Origin: Saccharothrix luteola
Lineage (GTDB): Bacteria; Actinomycetota; Actinomycetes; Mycobacteriales; Pseudonocardiaceae
DNA length: 64,000 nt
Direction: 5' to 3'
Assembly (NCBI RefSeq): GCF_020859565.1
Contig: NZ_JAJHUO010000016.1
Coordinates: 170,035-234,034, forward strand
Positions 40,767-49,369 of this stretch are shown piece after piece; the first letter of the stretch is position 1; every line of letters starts with the position of its first letter. Below the pieces are notes generated by a model, which saw nothing but the letters and a program-made list of their open reading frames with translations, was not told the origin of the DNA and made no database searches. The position numbers and the translations under genes are program-made.

Positions 40767-41042
40767 TCATGCCCGGGCACGGTTGCCGCGGTTGCCGGTC
40801 ACCATCCGGTACACGCCCAGCACGATCAGCGAGCCGAGGATGGCGAGCAGCCAAGTGCTCAGGTCGAAGAACGTGTTGATGTTGGTCCCGAAGATGGCCT
40901 GGCCGACGAAACCGCCGATGATGGCGCCGACAATGCCGAGCAGCATCGTGATGATGATGCCGCCGGGGTCCCGACCTGGCATGATGGCCTTGGCGATGGC
41001 ACCCGCGATGAGGCCGAGGACGATCCAACCCAAGATGCCCAC
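40767..41042 (-). CDS. GlsB/YeaQ/YmgE family membrane protein
   Basis: A 91-residue membrane protein of the GlsB/YeaQ/YmgE (transglycosylase-associated) family. It has three hydrophobic Gly-rich segments (VGILGWIVLGLIAGAIAK, IIITMLLGIVGAIIGGFVG and STWLLAILGSLIVLGVY) joined by the conserved MPGRDPGG loop. The family is stress-linked but has no proven role. AAGGAG stands 7-8 nt before the GTG at 41042. Confidence 0.88.
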   Translation of the reverse strand: MGILGWIVLGLIAGAIAKAIMPGRDPGGIIITMLLGIVGAIIGGFVGQAIFGTNINTFFDLSTWLLAILGSLIVLGVYRMVTGNRGNRARA

Positions 41043-41197
41043 GGGGGCTCTCCTTCCTGATGGCCGCGACGGGCGGATCCGTCGGGCGCTTGATCGAGGA
41101 ATGCCCACGTTCGAGTGAGACCACGCCCCTGTTACCGTTCTGTTATCGAAGTACCGCTGTGCGGGCTATCAGGACGGCTCGGGAACAATGGTCGGTG

Positions 41198-42418
41198 ATG
41201 AGCACACCACGCACGGTCCTGGTACTCGGGTCGACCGGGTCGGTCGGCACCCAGGCCCTCGACGTCATCGCCGCCAACCGCGACCGGTTCACCGTGGTCG
41301 GACTGGCCGCCGGCGGCGCGGACCCGGCCGCCCTCGCCGCGCAGGCCGTCGAGTTCGGGGTCCAGGCCGTGGCCGTCGCCCGGGCCACCGCGGTCGAGGA
41401 CGTCACGCTCGCCCTCTACGCCGAGGCGCAGAAGCGGGGCTACGCGCAGGGCGCGTTCAAGCTGCCGCGCATCCTGGCCGGCCCGACCGCGATGACCGAC
41501 CTGGTCGACTCCACCCCCGCCGACGTGGTGCTCAACGGCATCACCGGCTCGATCGGCCTGGCGCCGACGCTGCACGCGCTCAAGGCGGGCGCGACGCTCG
41601 CCCTGGCCAACAAGGAATCGCTGATCGCGGGCGGTCCGCTCGTGCTCAAGGCGGCCAAGCCGGGCCAGATCGTGCCGGTCGACTCCGAGCACTCCGCGCT
41701 GGCCCAGTGCCTGCGCGGCGGTCGGCCCGACGAGGTGGCCAAGCTCGTCCTCACCGCCTCCGGCGGCCCGTTCCGCGGTCGCACCCGCGCGGACCTCGCC
41801 GACGTCACCGCGCGTGAGGCCATGGCGCACCCCACGTGGTCGATGGGGCCCGTCATCACCGTCAACTCGTCCACCCTGGTCAACAAGGGGCTGGAGCTGA
41901 TCGAGGCGCAGCTGCTGTTCGGCGTGCCCTACGACCGCATCGACGTGGTCGTGCACCCGCAGTCGGTCGTGCACTCGATGGTCACCTTCACCGACGGCTC
42001 CACGCTCGCCCAGGCCAGCCCACCGGACATGAAGCTGCCGATCGCGCTGGCGCTGGGCTGGCCCGACCGGATCCCCGGCGCCGCCGCCGCGTGTACTTTC
42101 GACGTGGCGACGGCGTGGACGTTCGAGCCGCTGGACGACGAGACGTTCCCGGCGGTGAGGCTGGCCAGGCAGGCGGGCTCCGGCGGTGGCTGCCTGCCCG
42201 CGATCTACAACGCGGCGAACGAGGAAGCGGTCGCGGTCTTCCTCGGCGGCGGCACCTCGTTCACCTCCATCGTGGACACTGTGGCGGGAGTGCTCGCGGA
42301 GGCGGACGGCTGGGCGCACGAGCCGGTCGACGTCGACGAAGTCCTCGCGGCGGAGCAATGGGCCCGGGCGCGGGCGCGGGAACTCGTGGCCACTTCGGTG
42401 GGGTCTGGAAGGGACTGA
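41198..42418 (+). CDS. dxr: 1-deoxy-D-xylulose 5-phosphate reductoisomerase
   Basis: Second step of the MEP isoprenoid pathway, making MEP from DXP with NADPH. The 406-residue protein shows the dinucleotide motif VLGSTGSVGTQ, the substrate and metal site LTASGGPFRGRT with PVDSEHSALAQCL, and TWSMGPVITVNSSTLVNKGLELIEA. The ATG at 41198 gives the usual N-terminus; GTG 41195 is possible. The downstream rip and ispG genes form the conserved dxr-rip-ispG cluster. Confidence 0.96.
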   Translation: MSTPRTVLVLGSTGSVGTQALDVIAANRDRFTVVGLAAGGADPAALAAQAVEFGVQAVAVARATAVEDVTLALYAEAQKRGYAQGAFKLPRILAGPTAMTDLVDSTPADVVLNGITGSIGLAPTLHALKAGATLALANKESLIAGGPLVLKAAKPGQIVPVDSEHSALAQCLRGGRPDEVAKLVLTASGGPFRGRTRADLADVTAREAMAHPTWSMGPVITVNSSTLVNKGLELIEAQLLFGVPYDRIDVVVHPQSVVHSMVTFTDGSTLAQASPPDMKLPIALALGWPDRIPGAAAACTFDVATAWTFEPLDDETFPAVRLARQAGSGGGCLPAIYNAANEEAVAVFLGGGTSFTSIVDTVAGVLAEADGWAHEPVDVDEVLAAEQWARARARELVATSVGSGRD

Positions 42419-42419
42419 C

Positions 42420-43616
42420 GTGCTCGTTTTCCTGGGCATTCTGCTGTTCGCCCTGCTCATCGGCATCTCGATCGCGCTGCACGAGCTCGGCCACCTGGCC
42501 ACCGCGAAGATGTTCGGGATGAAGGTGACCCGGTACTTCATCGGGTTCGGGCCGAAGATCTGGTCCTTCCGCCGCGGTGAGACCGAGTACGGCCTCAAGG
42601 CGATCCCGGCGGGCGGCTTCTGCGAGATCACCGGCATGACCGCGCTGGAGGAGGTCGCGCCCGAGGACCGGCACCGCGCGTTCAACCGGCAGAAGACCTG
42701 GAAGCGCGTGGTGGTCCTGTCCGCGGGCTCCATTACCCACTTCATCGTGGGCTTCATCATCCTGTACTTCATGGCCTTCACCATGGGCATCCCGAACCTG
42801 CGGGACAGCGCGCTCATCGCCGAGGTCGCGCCGTGCGTGCAGAGCAGCACCGACGCCGAGTGCGCGCCCGGTGCGCCGTCGCCGGCCAAGGACGCGGGCT
42901 TCCAGGCGGGCGACGAGATCGTGGCCGTGGCGGGCGCGGCCACGCCCACCTGGGCAGACGTGCTGACGAAGACGCGCGAGCGGACCGGCACGACGGAGTT
43001 CAAGGTGCTCCGCGACGGCGAAGAGCTGACCCTCACCGCCGACGTCGCCCGCGTCGAGCGCGAGATGGAGCGCAAGGACGGCACGCGCTACAAGGAGCAG
43101 GTCGGCGCGATCGGCGTCATCCAGCAGCGCAACTTCGAGTACAACGCGTTCACCGCGATCGGCGGCGCGACCCAGTTCACCGGCACGATGTTCGAGAACA
43201 CCTGGCGCGGCCTGATCAACTTCCCGAAGAAGATCCCGGCCGTGATCGAGGCCATCGGCGGCGGCGAGCGCGACATCGACAGCCCGGTCAGCGTGGTCGG
43301 CGCGAGCAGGCTCGGCGGCGAGGCGGTCGACCGGGGCCTGTGGCAGCTGTTCTGGCTGATGCTGGCGGGTCTGAACTTCTTCGTGGGTGTGTTCAACCTC
43401 CTGCCGCTGCTGCCGCTTGACGGTGGTCACATCGCCGTCAACCTGTACGAACGGGTGCGAAACTGGATCCGGAAGCTGCGCGGCCTTCCGGATGGCGCAC
43501 CGGTCAACTACCTGCGACTGTTGCCGCTGACCTACTTCGTGATCTTCGTCGGCGGATCGGTCACGCTGCTGACGATCACCGCGGACATCGTCAACCCGAT
43601 CAAGCTCTTCCAGTGA
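42420..43616 (+). CDS. rip: Site-2 intramembrane metalloprotease (Rip1/RseP type)
   Basis: Membrane zinc protease of the S2P family that cuts anti-sigma factors and other membrane substrates. The 398-residue protein has the active-site HELGH at residues 21-25 in its first span, one PDZ domain (about 140-230, AKDAGFQAGDEIVAVAG) and the second metal-site motif LLPLDGGHIAVNL in the third span. GGAAGGG lies 7 nt before the GTG at 42420. It starts 1 nt after the dxr stop. Confidence 0.94.
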   Translation: MLVFLGILLFALLIGISIALHELGHLATAKMFGMKVTRYFIGFGPKIWSFRRGETEYGLKAIPAGGFCEITGMTALEEVAPEDRHRAFNRQKTWKRVVVLSAGSITHFIVGFIILYFMAFTMGIPNLRDSALIAEVAPCVQSSTDAECAPGAPSPAKDAGFQAGDEIVAVAGAATPTWADVLTKTRERTGTTEFKVLRDGEELTLTADVARVEREMERKDGTRYKEQVGAIGVIQQRNFEYNAFTAIGGATQFTGTMFENTWRGLINFPKKIPAVIEAIGGGERDIDSPVSVVGASRLGGEAVDRGLWQLFWLMLAGLNFFVGVFNLLPLLPLDGGHIAVNLYERVRNWIRKLRGLPDGAPVNYLRLLPLTYFVIFVGGSVTLLTITADIVNPIKLFQ

Positions 43617-43639
43617 TCACAGTGAGAGGTGCGTAGTTC

Positions 43640-44797
43640 ATGAGTGACGGCGTCATGCTCGGCCTGCCGGCGATGCCTCCTCCGGTGTTGTCGGAGCGGC
43701 GCAAGACCCGCCAGCTCATGGTGGGTTCGGTCGGTGTCGGCAGTGAGTTCCCCGTCTCGGTGCAGTCCATGACGACCACGGTGACGGCGGACGTGAACGC
43801 CACGCTCCAGCAGATCGCGGAGCTGACGGCGGCGGGCTGCGACATCGTGCGGGTGGCGTGCCCGTCGCAGGACGACGCGGACGCGCTGGCGGCGATCGCG
43901 AAGAAGTCGCAGATCCCGGTGATCGCGGACATCCACTTCCAGCCGAAGTACGTGTTCGCGGCGATCGAGGCCGGGTGCGCGGCGGTGCGGGTGAACCCCG
44001 GGAACATCAAGAAGTTCGACGACAAGGTCAAGGAGATCGCGGCGGCGGCCCGGGACCACGGCACGCCGATCCGGATCGGTGTGAACGCGGGGTCGTTGGA
44101 CCCGCGGTTGATGGCGAAGTACGGCAAGGCGACGCCCGAGGCGCTGGCGGAGTCGGCGCTGTGGGAGGCGTCGTTGTTCGCCGAGCACGACTTCCACGAC
44201 TTGAAGATCTCGGTGAAGCACAACGACCCGGTGGTGATGATCCGGGCGTACGAGCTGCTGGCCGAGCAGTGCGACTACCCGTTGCACCTGGGCGTGACGG
44301 AGGCGGGCCCGGCGTTCCAGGGCACGATCAAGTCGGCGGTGGCCTTCGGCGCGTTGTTGCGGCAGGGCATCGGCGACACGATCCGCGTCTCGCTGTCGGC
44401 TCCCCCGGTCGAGGAGGTGAAGGTCGGGCACCAGATCCTCCAGTCGCTCAACCTGCGCCCGCGCAAGCTGGAGATCGTGTCGTGCCCGTCCTGCGGTCGC
44501 GCCCAGGTCGACGTCTACACGTTGGCGGAGCAGGTCACGGCCGGTCTGGAGGGCATGGAGGTGCCGCTGCGGGTCGCCGTGATGGGCTGCGTGGTGAACG
44601 GGCCCGGTGAGGCGCGCGAGGCCGACCTCGGTGTCGCCTCGGGCAACGGCAAGGGTCAGATCTTCGTGAAGGGCAAGGTCGTCAAGACCGTGCCGGAGCA
44701 CCAGATCGTGGAGACCCTGATCGAAGAGGCGATGCGGATCGCCGAGGAGATGGGCGAGACCGCCGAGGGCGGCGAACCGGTCGTCACGGTCGGCTGA
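43640..44797 (+). CDS. ispG: 4-hydroxy-3-methylbut-2-enyl diphosphate synthase IspG
   Basis: Penultimate step of the MEP pathway, an iron-sulfur enzyme. The 385-residue protein begins with the TIM barrel (VSVQSMTTTVTADVNATLQQI, RVNPGNIK) and ends with the cluster domain: cysteines in SCPSCGRAQVD and MGCVVNGPGEAREAD, with the Glu that completes the site. It follows rip by 23 nt in the usual dxr-rip-ispG order. Confidence 0.96.
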   Translation: MSDGVMLGLPAMPPPVLSERRKTRQLMVGSVGVGSEFPVSVQSMTTTVTADVNATLQQIAELTAAGCDIVRVACPSQDDADALAAIAKKSQIPVIADIHFQPKYVFAAIEAGCAAVRVNPGNIKKFDDKVKEIAAAARDHGTPIRIGVNAGSLDPRLMAKYGKATPEALAESALWEASLFAEHDFHDLKISVKHNDPVVMIRAYELLAEQCDYPLHLGVTEAGPAFQGTIKSAVAFGALLRQGIGDTIRVSLSAPPVEEVKVGHQILQSLNLRPRKLEIVSCPSCGRAQVDVYTLAEQVTAGLEGMEVPLRVAVMGCVVNGPGEAREADLGVASGNGKGQIFVKGKVVKTVPEHQIVETLIEEAMRIAEEMGETAEGGEPVVTVG

Positions 44798-44879
44798 GGG
44801 CGGCCGGGAGTGGGCCGGCAGTCGGCTGAGCGGGTGGCGGACGCGCGGGTAACGCCGTCGATCTGGCAGGCTTGACGGC

Positions 44880-45734
44880 GTGCTGAGGTTGGCTGGCGCG
44901 CGCTTGCTCGACGAGCGGGACCTGACCGAGGTTCTCGCCGTGCTCGCGGCCGACCCGGTGGCGTCCTGCATGGTCGCCGCACGGGTCGAGGTCGCGGGTC
45001 TCGACCCGTGGCGGCTCGGCGGCGAGGTGTGGGCGTACGACCACCGGTCGCTGCGCGGCGGCCGGGTCGACGCGCTGTGCTTCGCCGGTCCGAACCTCAT
45101 CCCGCTGCGCGGCAACGCGCAGGCGCTGCGCGGCTTCGCCGACCGCGCCCGCCGCCGGGGCCGCATGTGCTCGTCGCTGGTCGGGCCCGCCGAGCAGGTG
45201 CTCGGCCTGTGGGAGGAGCTGTCCCCGGACTGGGGACCGGCCCGCGAGGTGCGCGCCGACCAGCCGTTGATGGCGTTGGGCGGCAGCCCGTCGATCCCGC
45301 TGGACCCGCTCGTGCGGCCGGTCCGGCCGGACGAGCTCGACCGGTACCTGCCCGCCGCGATCGCCATGTTCATCGAGGAGGTCGGCGTCGACCCGTGCGC
45401 CGAGGACGGCGGCGTGTCCTACCGGGCACGGGTGGCCGAGCTGATCGCGGGCGGGCGGGCGTTCGCCCGGTTCGAGGGCGGCGACGTGGTGTTCAAGGCC
45501 GAGATCGGGGCCATGTCGGCGCAGGTCGGCCAGATCCAGGGCGTGTGGGTGCGGCCGGACCGCCGTGGGTGCGGCATCGGCGCGGCGGGCACCGCGGCGG
45601 TGGCCGAACACCTGGTCAGGACCCTGGGCCGGACCGCGTCGCTGTACGTGAACTCCTACAACGACGTGGCCAAGGCGGCGTACCGCAAGATCGGGTTCTC
45701 CCAGGTCGGCCAGTACGCGACCGTGCTGTTCTGA
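44880..45734 (+). CDS. GNAT-family acetyltransferase with N-terminal DUF4081
   Basis: A 284-residue protein with an N-terminal DUF4081-type domain (about 1-135) and a C-terminal GNAT acetyltransferase domain. The acetyl-CoA loop reads VRPDRRGCGIGAAGTAAVAEHL and the end LYVNSYNDVAKAAYRKIGF is typical. It is found after ispG in many actinobacteria; the acceptor is unknown. The 82-nt gap before it carries a repeated GTCGGCTGAG but no clear terminator. Confidence 0.86.
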   Translation: MLRLAGARLLDERDLTEVLAVLAADPVASCMVAARVEVAGLDPWRLGGEVWAYDHRSLRGGRVDALCFAGPNLIPLRGNAQALRGFADRARRRGRMCSSLVGPAEQVLGLWEELSPDWGPAREVRADQPLMALGGSPSIPLDPLVRPVRPDELDRYLPAAIAMFIEEVGVDPCAEDGGVSYRARVAELIAGGRAFARFEGGDVVFKAEIGAMSAQVGQIQGVWVRPDRRGCGIGAAGTAAVAEHLVRTLGRTASLYVNSYNDVAKAAYRKIGFSQVGQYATVLF

Positions 45735-45766
45735 GACCGTCGCGGCGTGCGGCCGGCCGCACCGGG

Positions 45767-45772
45767 CATACT
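45767..45772 (+). promoter_or_regulatory. -10 element of a leaderless promoter (PBP lipoprotein)
   Basis: CATACT, one change from TAnnnT, stands 7 nt before the GTG at 45780 and supports that start. Confidence 0.35.
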
Positions 45773-45779
45773 CGGCGCC

Positions 45780-47594
45780 GTGATCGCGCGCAAGCCGTCC
45801 CTGTCCCGCTTGGTCCTTCCCGGGGTGGTCCTGCTGCTCGTCAGCGGCTGCGGCCTGTTCTCGTCCCGTCCAGGTCCGGACCAGGTGGCGGGCGATTTCC
45901 TGGCCAAGCTCGCCGCCGGTGACGTCGACGGCGCGGCCGGCCTGACCGACGACCCGGGTGGCGCGAAGGACGTGCTGGGCAAGGTCCGCGAGGTGCTCAA
46001 GCCCGAGGGCCTGACCACGAAGGTCGAGCAGGTGCGCTCGGCGGGCGAGTCGACCACCGCCGACGCGACCGCGCAGCTGGACTGGGACCTCGGGCACGAC
46101 CACGCGTGGAGCTACCAGACGAAGTTCGACCTGCGGCGCGAGGAGGACGACTGGAAGGTGCACTGGGCGCCGTCGGTCGTGCACCCGAAGCTCGCCGTGC
46201 AGCAGTCGCTCGGCGTGGCCGACGTGAAGCCCGCGCTGGCGCCCGTGCTGGACCGGGACGGCACGCCCCTGCTCGCGCCGGAGCAGGTCGTGTCGATCCT
46301 GCTCAACGCCCAGGAGGCCGGTGACGTCAACGCGGTGGCCGGTGCGCTGGCCGCGGCGCTGACGCCGATCGACCCCTCGATCACCCAGCCGGCGATCATG
46401 GACGGGGTGTCGAAGGTGCCCGCCGGGCAGGTCTACCAGGTGGCCGCGCTGCGCGACGCGGACTACCGGACCGTGAAGGCCGCGATCTACGAGCTGCCGG
46501 GGGTGCGGTTCACCACGCAGACGAGCCTGCTGGCGCCGTCGCGCACGTTCGGCTCGCAGGTGCTGCCCGCCGTGCGCAAGGCGGTGGAGGAGGAGATCGC
46601 GGGCAAGGCCGGGCTGCGCGTCTACACGGTGAACGCGGCCGGTGACGAGGTGGAGACGCTGCACGAGCAGGCGCCGGAGCCGGCGCAGGCGATCTCGACC
46701 GCGTTGAGCCGGGGCGTGCAGGTGGCGGCGGAGGACGCGCTGGAGCCCGTGCCGCAGGCCGCGATGCTGGTGGCGTTGCAGGCGTCGACCGGCGACATCC
46801 TGGCGGTGGCGCAGAACGAGCCGGCCGACGCCGAGGGCCCGATGGCGCTGAGCGGCCGTTACCCGCCGGGGTCGACGTTCAAGATCGTGACGGCGGCGGC
46901 GGCCCTGTCGTCCGGGCAGGCGACGGCGGACAGCCCGCTGCCGTGCCCTGGCAAGGCGGTGATCGACGGTCGCCGGGTCGTGCCGAACGACCACGAGTTC
47001 GACAAGGGCACGATCCCGCTGCACTCGGCGTTCGCGTTCTCGTGCAACACGACGTTCGCGCAGCTCGCGGCCGGGATGGCGCCGGACGCGCTGACCAAGG
47101 CGGCGGACTCGTTCGGCCTCGGGGTCGACTTCGAGATCCCGGCGATCACCACGATCACCGGCTCCGTGCCGCCCGCCACCGACGTGGTGGAGCGGGCGGA
47201 GGACGGGTTCGGCCAGGGCAAGCTGCTGGCGAGCCCGTTCGGCATGGCCCTGGTGGCGGCGACGACGGCGACGGGCAAGATGCCGGTGCCCACGCTGCTG
47301 AAGGGCCGGGAGACGAAGGTGGACCACACCCCGACCCCACCGGCGCCCGCCGTGCTGGAGCCGTTGCGGGCGATGATGCGGGAAGTGGTCGACACCGGCA
47401 CCGCGCCGCAGCTCAAGCCCTACGGGGACGTGCGGGGCAAGACGGGCACGGCGCAGTTCGGCGACGGCACGAACTCGCACGGCTGGTTCGTCGGCTACCG
47501 CGGCGACATCGCGTTCGCGACCCTGCTCCTGGGCACGAACAGCTCCGCACCCGCGGTCGACGCCTCGGCCCGCTTCCTGGCCGCGCTGGGCTGA
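45780..47594 (+). CDS. Class B penicillin-binding lipoprotein (MecA_N-like)
   Basis: A 604-residue peptidoglycan transpeptidase. The short N-terminus ends in a lipobox (LLVSGCGLF), followed by an NTF2-like MecA_N domain (about 35-145), a dimerisation domain and the transpeptidase. The catalytic motifs are Ser365-Thr-Phe-Lys368, SCN in FSCNTTFA and KTG in GKTGTAQFGDG. It lies between the ispG block and map, as in mycobacteria. The MecA_N domain suggests relation to low-affinity PBPs, but beta-lactam affinity cannot be read from sequence. Confidence 0.92.
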   Translation: MIARKPSLSRLVLPGVVLLLVSGCGLFSSRPGPDQVAGDFLAKLAAGDVDGAAGLTDDPGGAKDVLGKVREVLKPEGLTTKVEQVRSAGESTTADATAQLDWDLGHDHAWSYQTKFDLRREEDDWKVHWAPSVVHPKLAVQQSLGVADVKPALAPVLDRDGTPLLAPEQVVSILLNAQEAGDVNAVAGALAAALTPIDPSITQPAIMDGVSKVPAGQVYQVAALRDADYRTVKAAIYELPGVRFTTQTSLLAPSRTFGSQVLPAVRKAVEEEIAGKAGLRVYTVNAAGDEVETLHEQAPEPAQAISTALSRGVQVAAEDALEPVPQAAMLVALQASTGDILAVAQNEPADAEGPMALSGRYPPGSTFKIVTAAAALSSGQATADSPLPCPGKAVIDGRRVVPNDHEFDKGTIPLHSAFAFSCNTTFAQLAAGMAPDALTKAADSFGLGVDFEIPAITTITGSVPPATDVVERAEDGFGQGKLLASPFGMALVAATTATGKMPVPTLLKGRETKVDHTPTPPAPAVLEPLRAMMREVVDTGTAPQLKPYGDVRGKTGTAQFGDGTNSHGWFVGYRGDIAFATLLLGTNSSAPAVDASARFLAALG

Positions 47595-47661
47595 ACGGCC
47601 CGGCGACTGCCACATCCCCACCCAGGCCCGGTTCGAGCAGGATCCGACCACCGAACCGGCC

Positions 47662-47689
47662 GCACCACCTCGACGGTCCGAGGTGGTGC
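47662..47689 (+). terminator. Terminator after the PBP gene
   Basis: GCACCACCTCG (47662-47672) and CGAGGTGGTGC (47679-47689) form a perfect 11-bp stem with the 6-nt loop acggtc. It lies 67 nt after the stop, in the 190-nt gap before map. Confidence 0.75.
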
Positions 47690-47771
47690 TCCGGAGGCGC
47701 GTGGAGGAGCGTTGGTGACCTGGAGCGACCGCGTAACGGACACGTGGCGCATGCCCCGTCACGCTGAGCCG

Positions 47772-47777
47772 TAATCT
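47772..47777 (+). promoter_or_regulatory. -10 element upstream of map
   Basis: TAATCT fits TAnnnT and stands 7 nt before the ATG at 47785. A GGAGGG between them could serve as a ribosome site only for a longer transcript, so leaderless initiation is favoured. Confidence 0.45.
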
Positions 47778-47784
47778 GGAGGGC

Positions 47785-48642
47785 ATGTCCGTGCGTGCCG
47801 TCCTCCAGCCAGGTGTGCTGTCCCCGCGCCGTCCGGTGCCCGCCCAGATCGAGCGGCCCGAGTACGTCGACCGACCCGAACCCAAGCGCAACACCGATCC
47901 CTGGGTGCAGCCGCCCGAGGTGATCGAGGCGATGCGCGTCGCGGGCAGACTGGCGGCGCAGGCGTTGCAGGAGGCGGGCAAGGTGATCGTGCCCGGCGTG
48001 ACAACCGACGAGATCGACGCGGTCGCGCACGAGTTCCTGTGCGACAACGGCGCGTACCCGTCCACGCTCGGCTACCGCGGTTTCCCCAAGTCCTGCTGCA
48101 CCTCGCTGAACGAGGTCATCTGCCACGGCATCCCCGACACGACCGTGGTCGAGGACGGTGACATCGTCAACGTCGACGTCACCGCCTACATCGGCGGCGT
48201 GCACGGCGACACGAACGCCACCTTCCTCGCCGGCGAGGTGAGCGAGGAGGCCCGCCTCCTGGTCGAGCGCACCCACGAGGCCACGATGCGCGCCATCAAG
48301 GCGGTCAAGCCGGGACGGCAGCTCAACGTGGTCGGCCGCGTCATCGAGTCCTACGCCAACCGCTTCGGCTACGGCGTGGTGCGCGACTTCACCGGTCACG
48401 GCATCGGCCGCACCTTCCACAGCGGCCTGGTCGTGCTGCACTACGACGCGCCGCACGTGCCCACGGTGATCGAAGAGGGCATGACGTTCACCATCGAGCC
48501 GATGATCACCCTCGGCGGCATCGAGCACGACCTGTGGGACGACGGCTGGACGGTCACCACCCGCGACAAGAGCTGGACCGCCCAGTTCGAGCACACCGTC
48601 GTGGTCACCGCGGACGGCGCGGAGATCCTCACGGTCTGCTGA
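47785..48642 (+). CDS. map: Methionine aminopeptidase, type I
   Basis: Removes the initiator Met. The 285-residue enzyme has an N-terminal extension of about 45 residues with PxxP stretches (PRRPVPAQIERPEY), as in the mycobacterial MetAP1c type, and then the pita-bread core. Metal ligands are visible as Asp in NVDVTAYIGGVHGDT (both Asp), His in TGHGIGRTFH, Glu in FTIEPM and Glu in QFEHTV. Its last 14 nt overlap the end of the convergent alpha/beta hydrolase. Confidence 0.95.
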   Translation: MSVRAVLQPGVLSPRRPVPAQIERPEYVDRPEPKRNTDPWVQPPEVIEAMRVAGRLAAQALQEAGKVIVPGVTTDEIDAVAHEFLCDNGAYPSTLGYRGFPKSCCTSLNEVICHGIPDTTVVEDGDIVNVDVTAYIGGVHGDTNATFLAGEVSEEARLLVERTHEATMRAIKAVKPGRQLNVVGRVIESYANRFGYGVVRDFTGHGIGRTFHSGLVVLHYDAPHVPTVIEEGMTFTIEPMITLGGIEHDLWDDGWTVTTRDKSWTAQFEHTVVVTADGAEILTVC

Positions 48643-49327
48643 GCAGCGGCACGAGGGTCTGCGCCACCTCGCGGGGTGAGGTCACCGCGCCGAGGTGGTG
48701 GCTGTCCAGCTCCACCACGGGCCAGCCGAGCTCACGTGCCGCCGCCGCGGCGGCGTCGTAGGCGGGGCTGAGCTTCACGTACGAGCACGGCCCGGTCCAC
48801 GCCACGGTGGGCCGGGGCTCCTTCAGGAACGCCAGCGGCACCTCGGGCGCCTCGGCCACGATCTCCTCCAGCAGCCGCACGTCCGGCACCATCGCCGACA
48901 GCACCTCGGGCGCGAACCACAGGTCCCAGCGCGGCATCAGCCCGTCCCGCGCGATGGTCTTGAGGTGCGCCATCCGCTCGGCGGGCGCGTCGTCGCGCCA
49001 GCTCCGGCCCGGCGTGGGCAGCTCGGCGTCGAGGAACACCAGCCCGCGCACGGGCGTCTCCAGGGCGTCGGCGAACGCGGGCAGCAGCGGACCGGCGCCG
49101 CTGTGCCCCACGAGCACCAGGTCGCCTTCGACCAGGGAGTCCTCCACGGCGTCGGCGAAGACGCCGAGCAGCCGCTGGTGGACGGGCGCGGCGTTGACCG
49201 TCACCTGGAGGTCGAGCAGCACCACGGGGTGACCGAGTTCGGCCAGCGCGTCGGCGAGCGGGCGCATGCTCGCGGGCCCGAGGTAGGGGCTGTGCACCAG
49301 GACCGCGGTTGGGGGGACGTCGACCAT
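48629..49327 (-). CDS. Alpha/beta hydrolase-fold protein
   Basis: A 232-residue soluble protein of the alpha/beta hydrolase fold. The nucleophile elbow is VGHSGAG (Ser), the acid may be in VFLDAELPTPG and the His in ELDSHHLGAV. The usual lid is short. Substrate unknown; such proteins are often esterases. The ATG at 49327 is close to the divergent cobQ start, 42 nt away. Confidence 0.82.
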   Translation of the reverse strand: MVDVPPTAVLVHSPYLGPASMRPLADALAELGHPVVLLDLQVTVNAAPVHQRLLGVFADAVEDSLVEGDLVLVGHSGAGPLLPAFADALETPVRGLVFLDAELPTPGRSWRDDAPAERMAHLKTIARDGLMPRWDLWFAPEVLSAMVPDVRLLEEIVAEAPEVPLAFLKEPRPTVAWTGPCSYVKLSPAYDAAAAAARELGWPVVELDSHHLGAVTSPREVAQTLVPLLSRP

Positions 49328-49369
49328 GCCGTGGATGATGTCAGCCCGGACCGACAACGAGGGGACATT

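Noticed and set aside
44784..48065. Antisense open frame of over 1000 codons opposite the GNAT, PBP and map genes
   Set aside because: A GC-rich shadow of real genes with catalytic motifs on the other strand.
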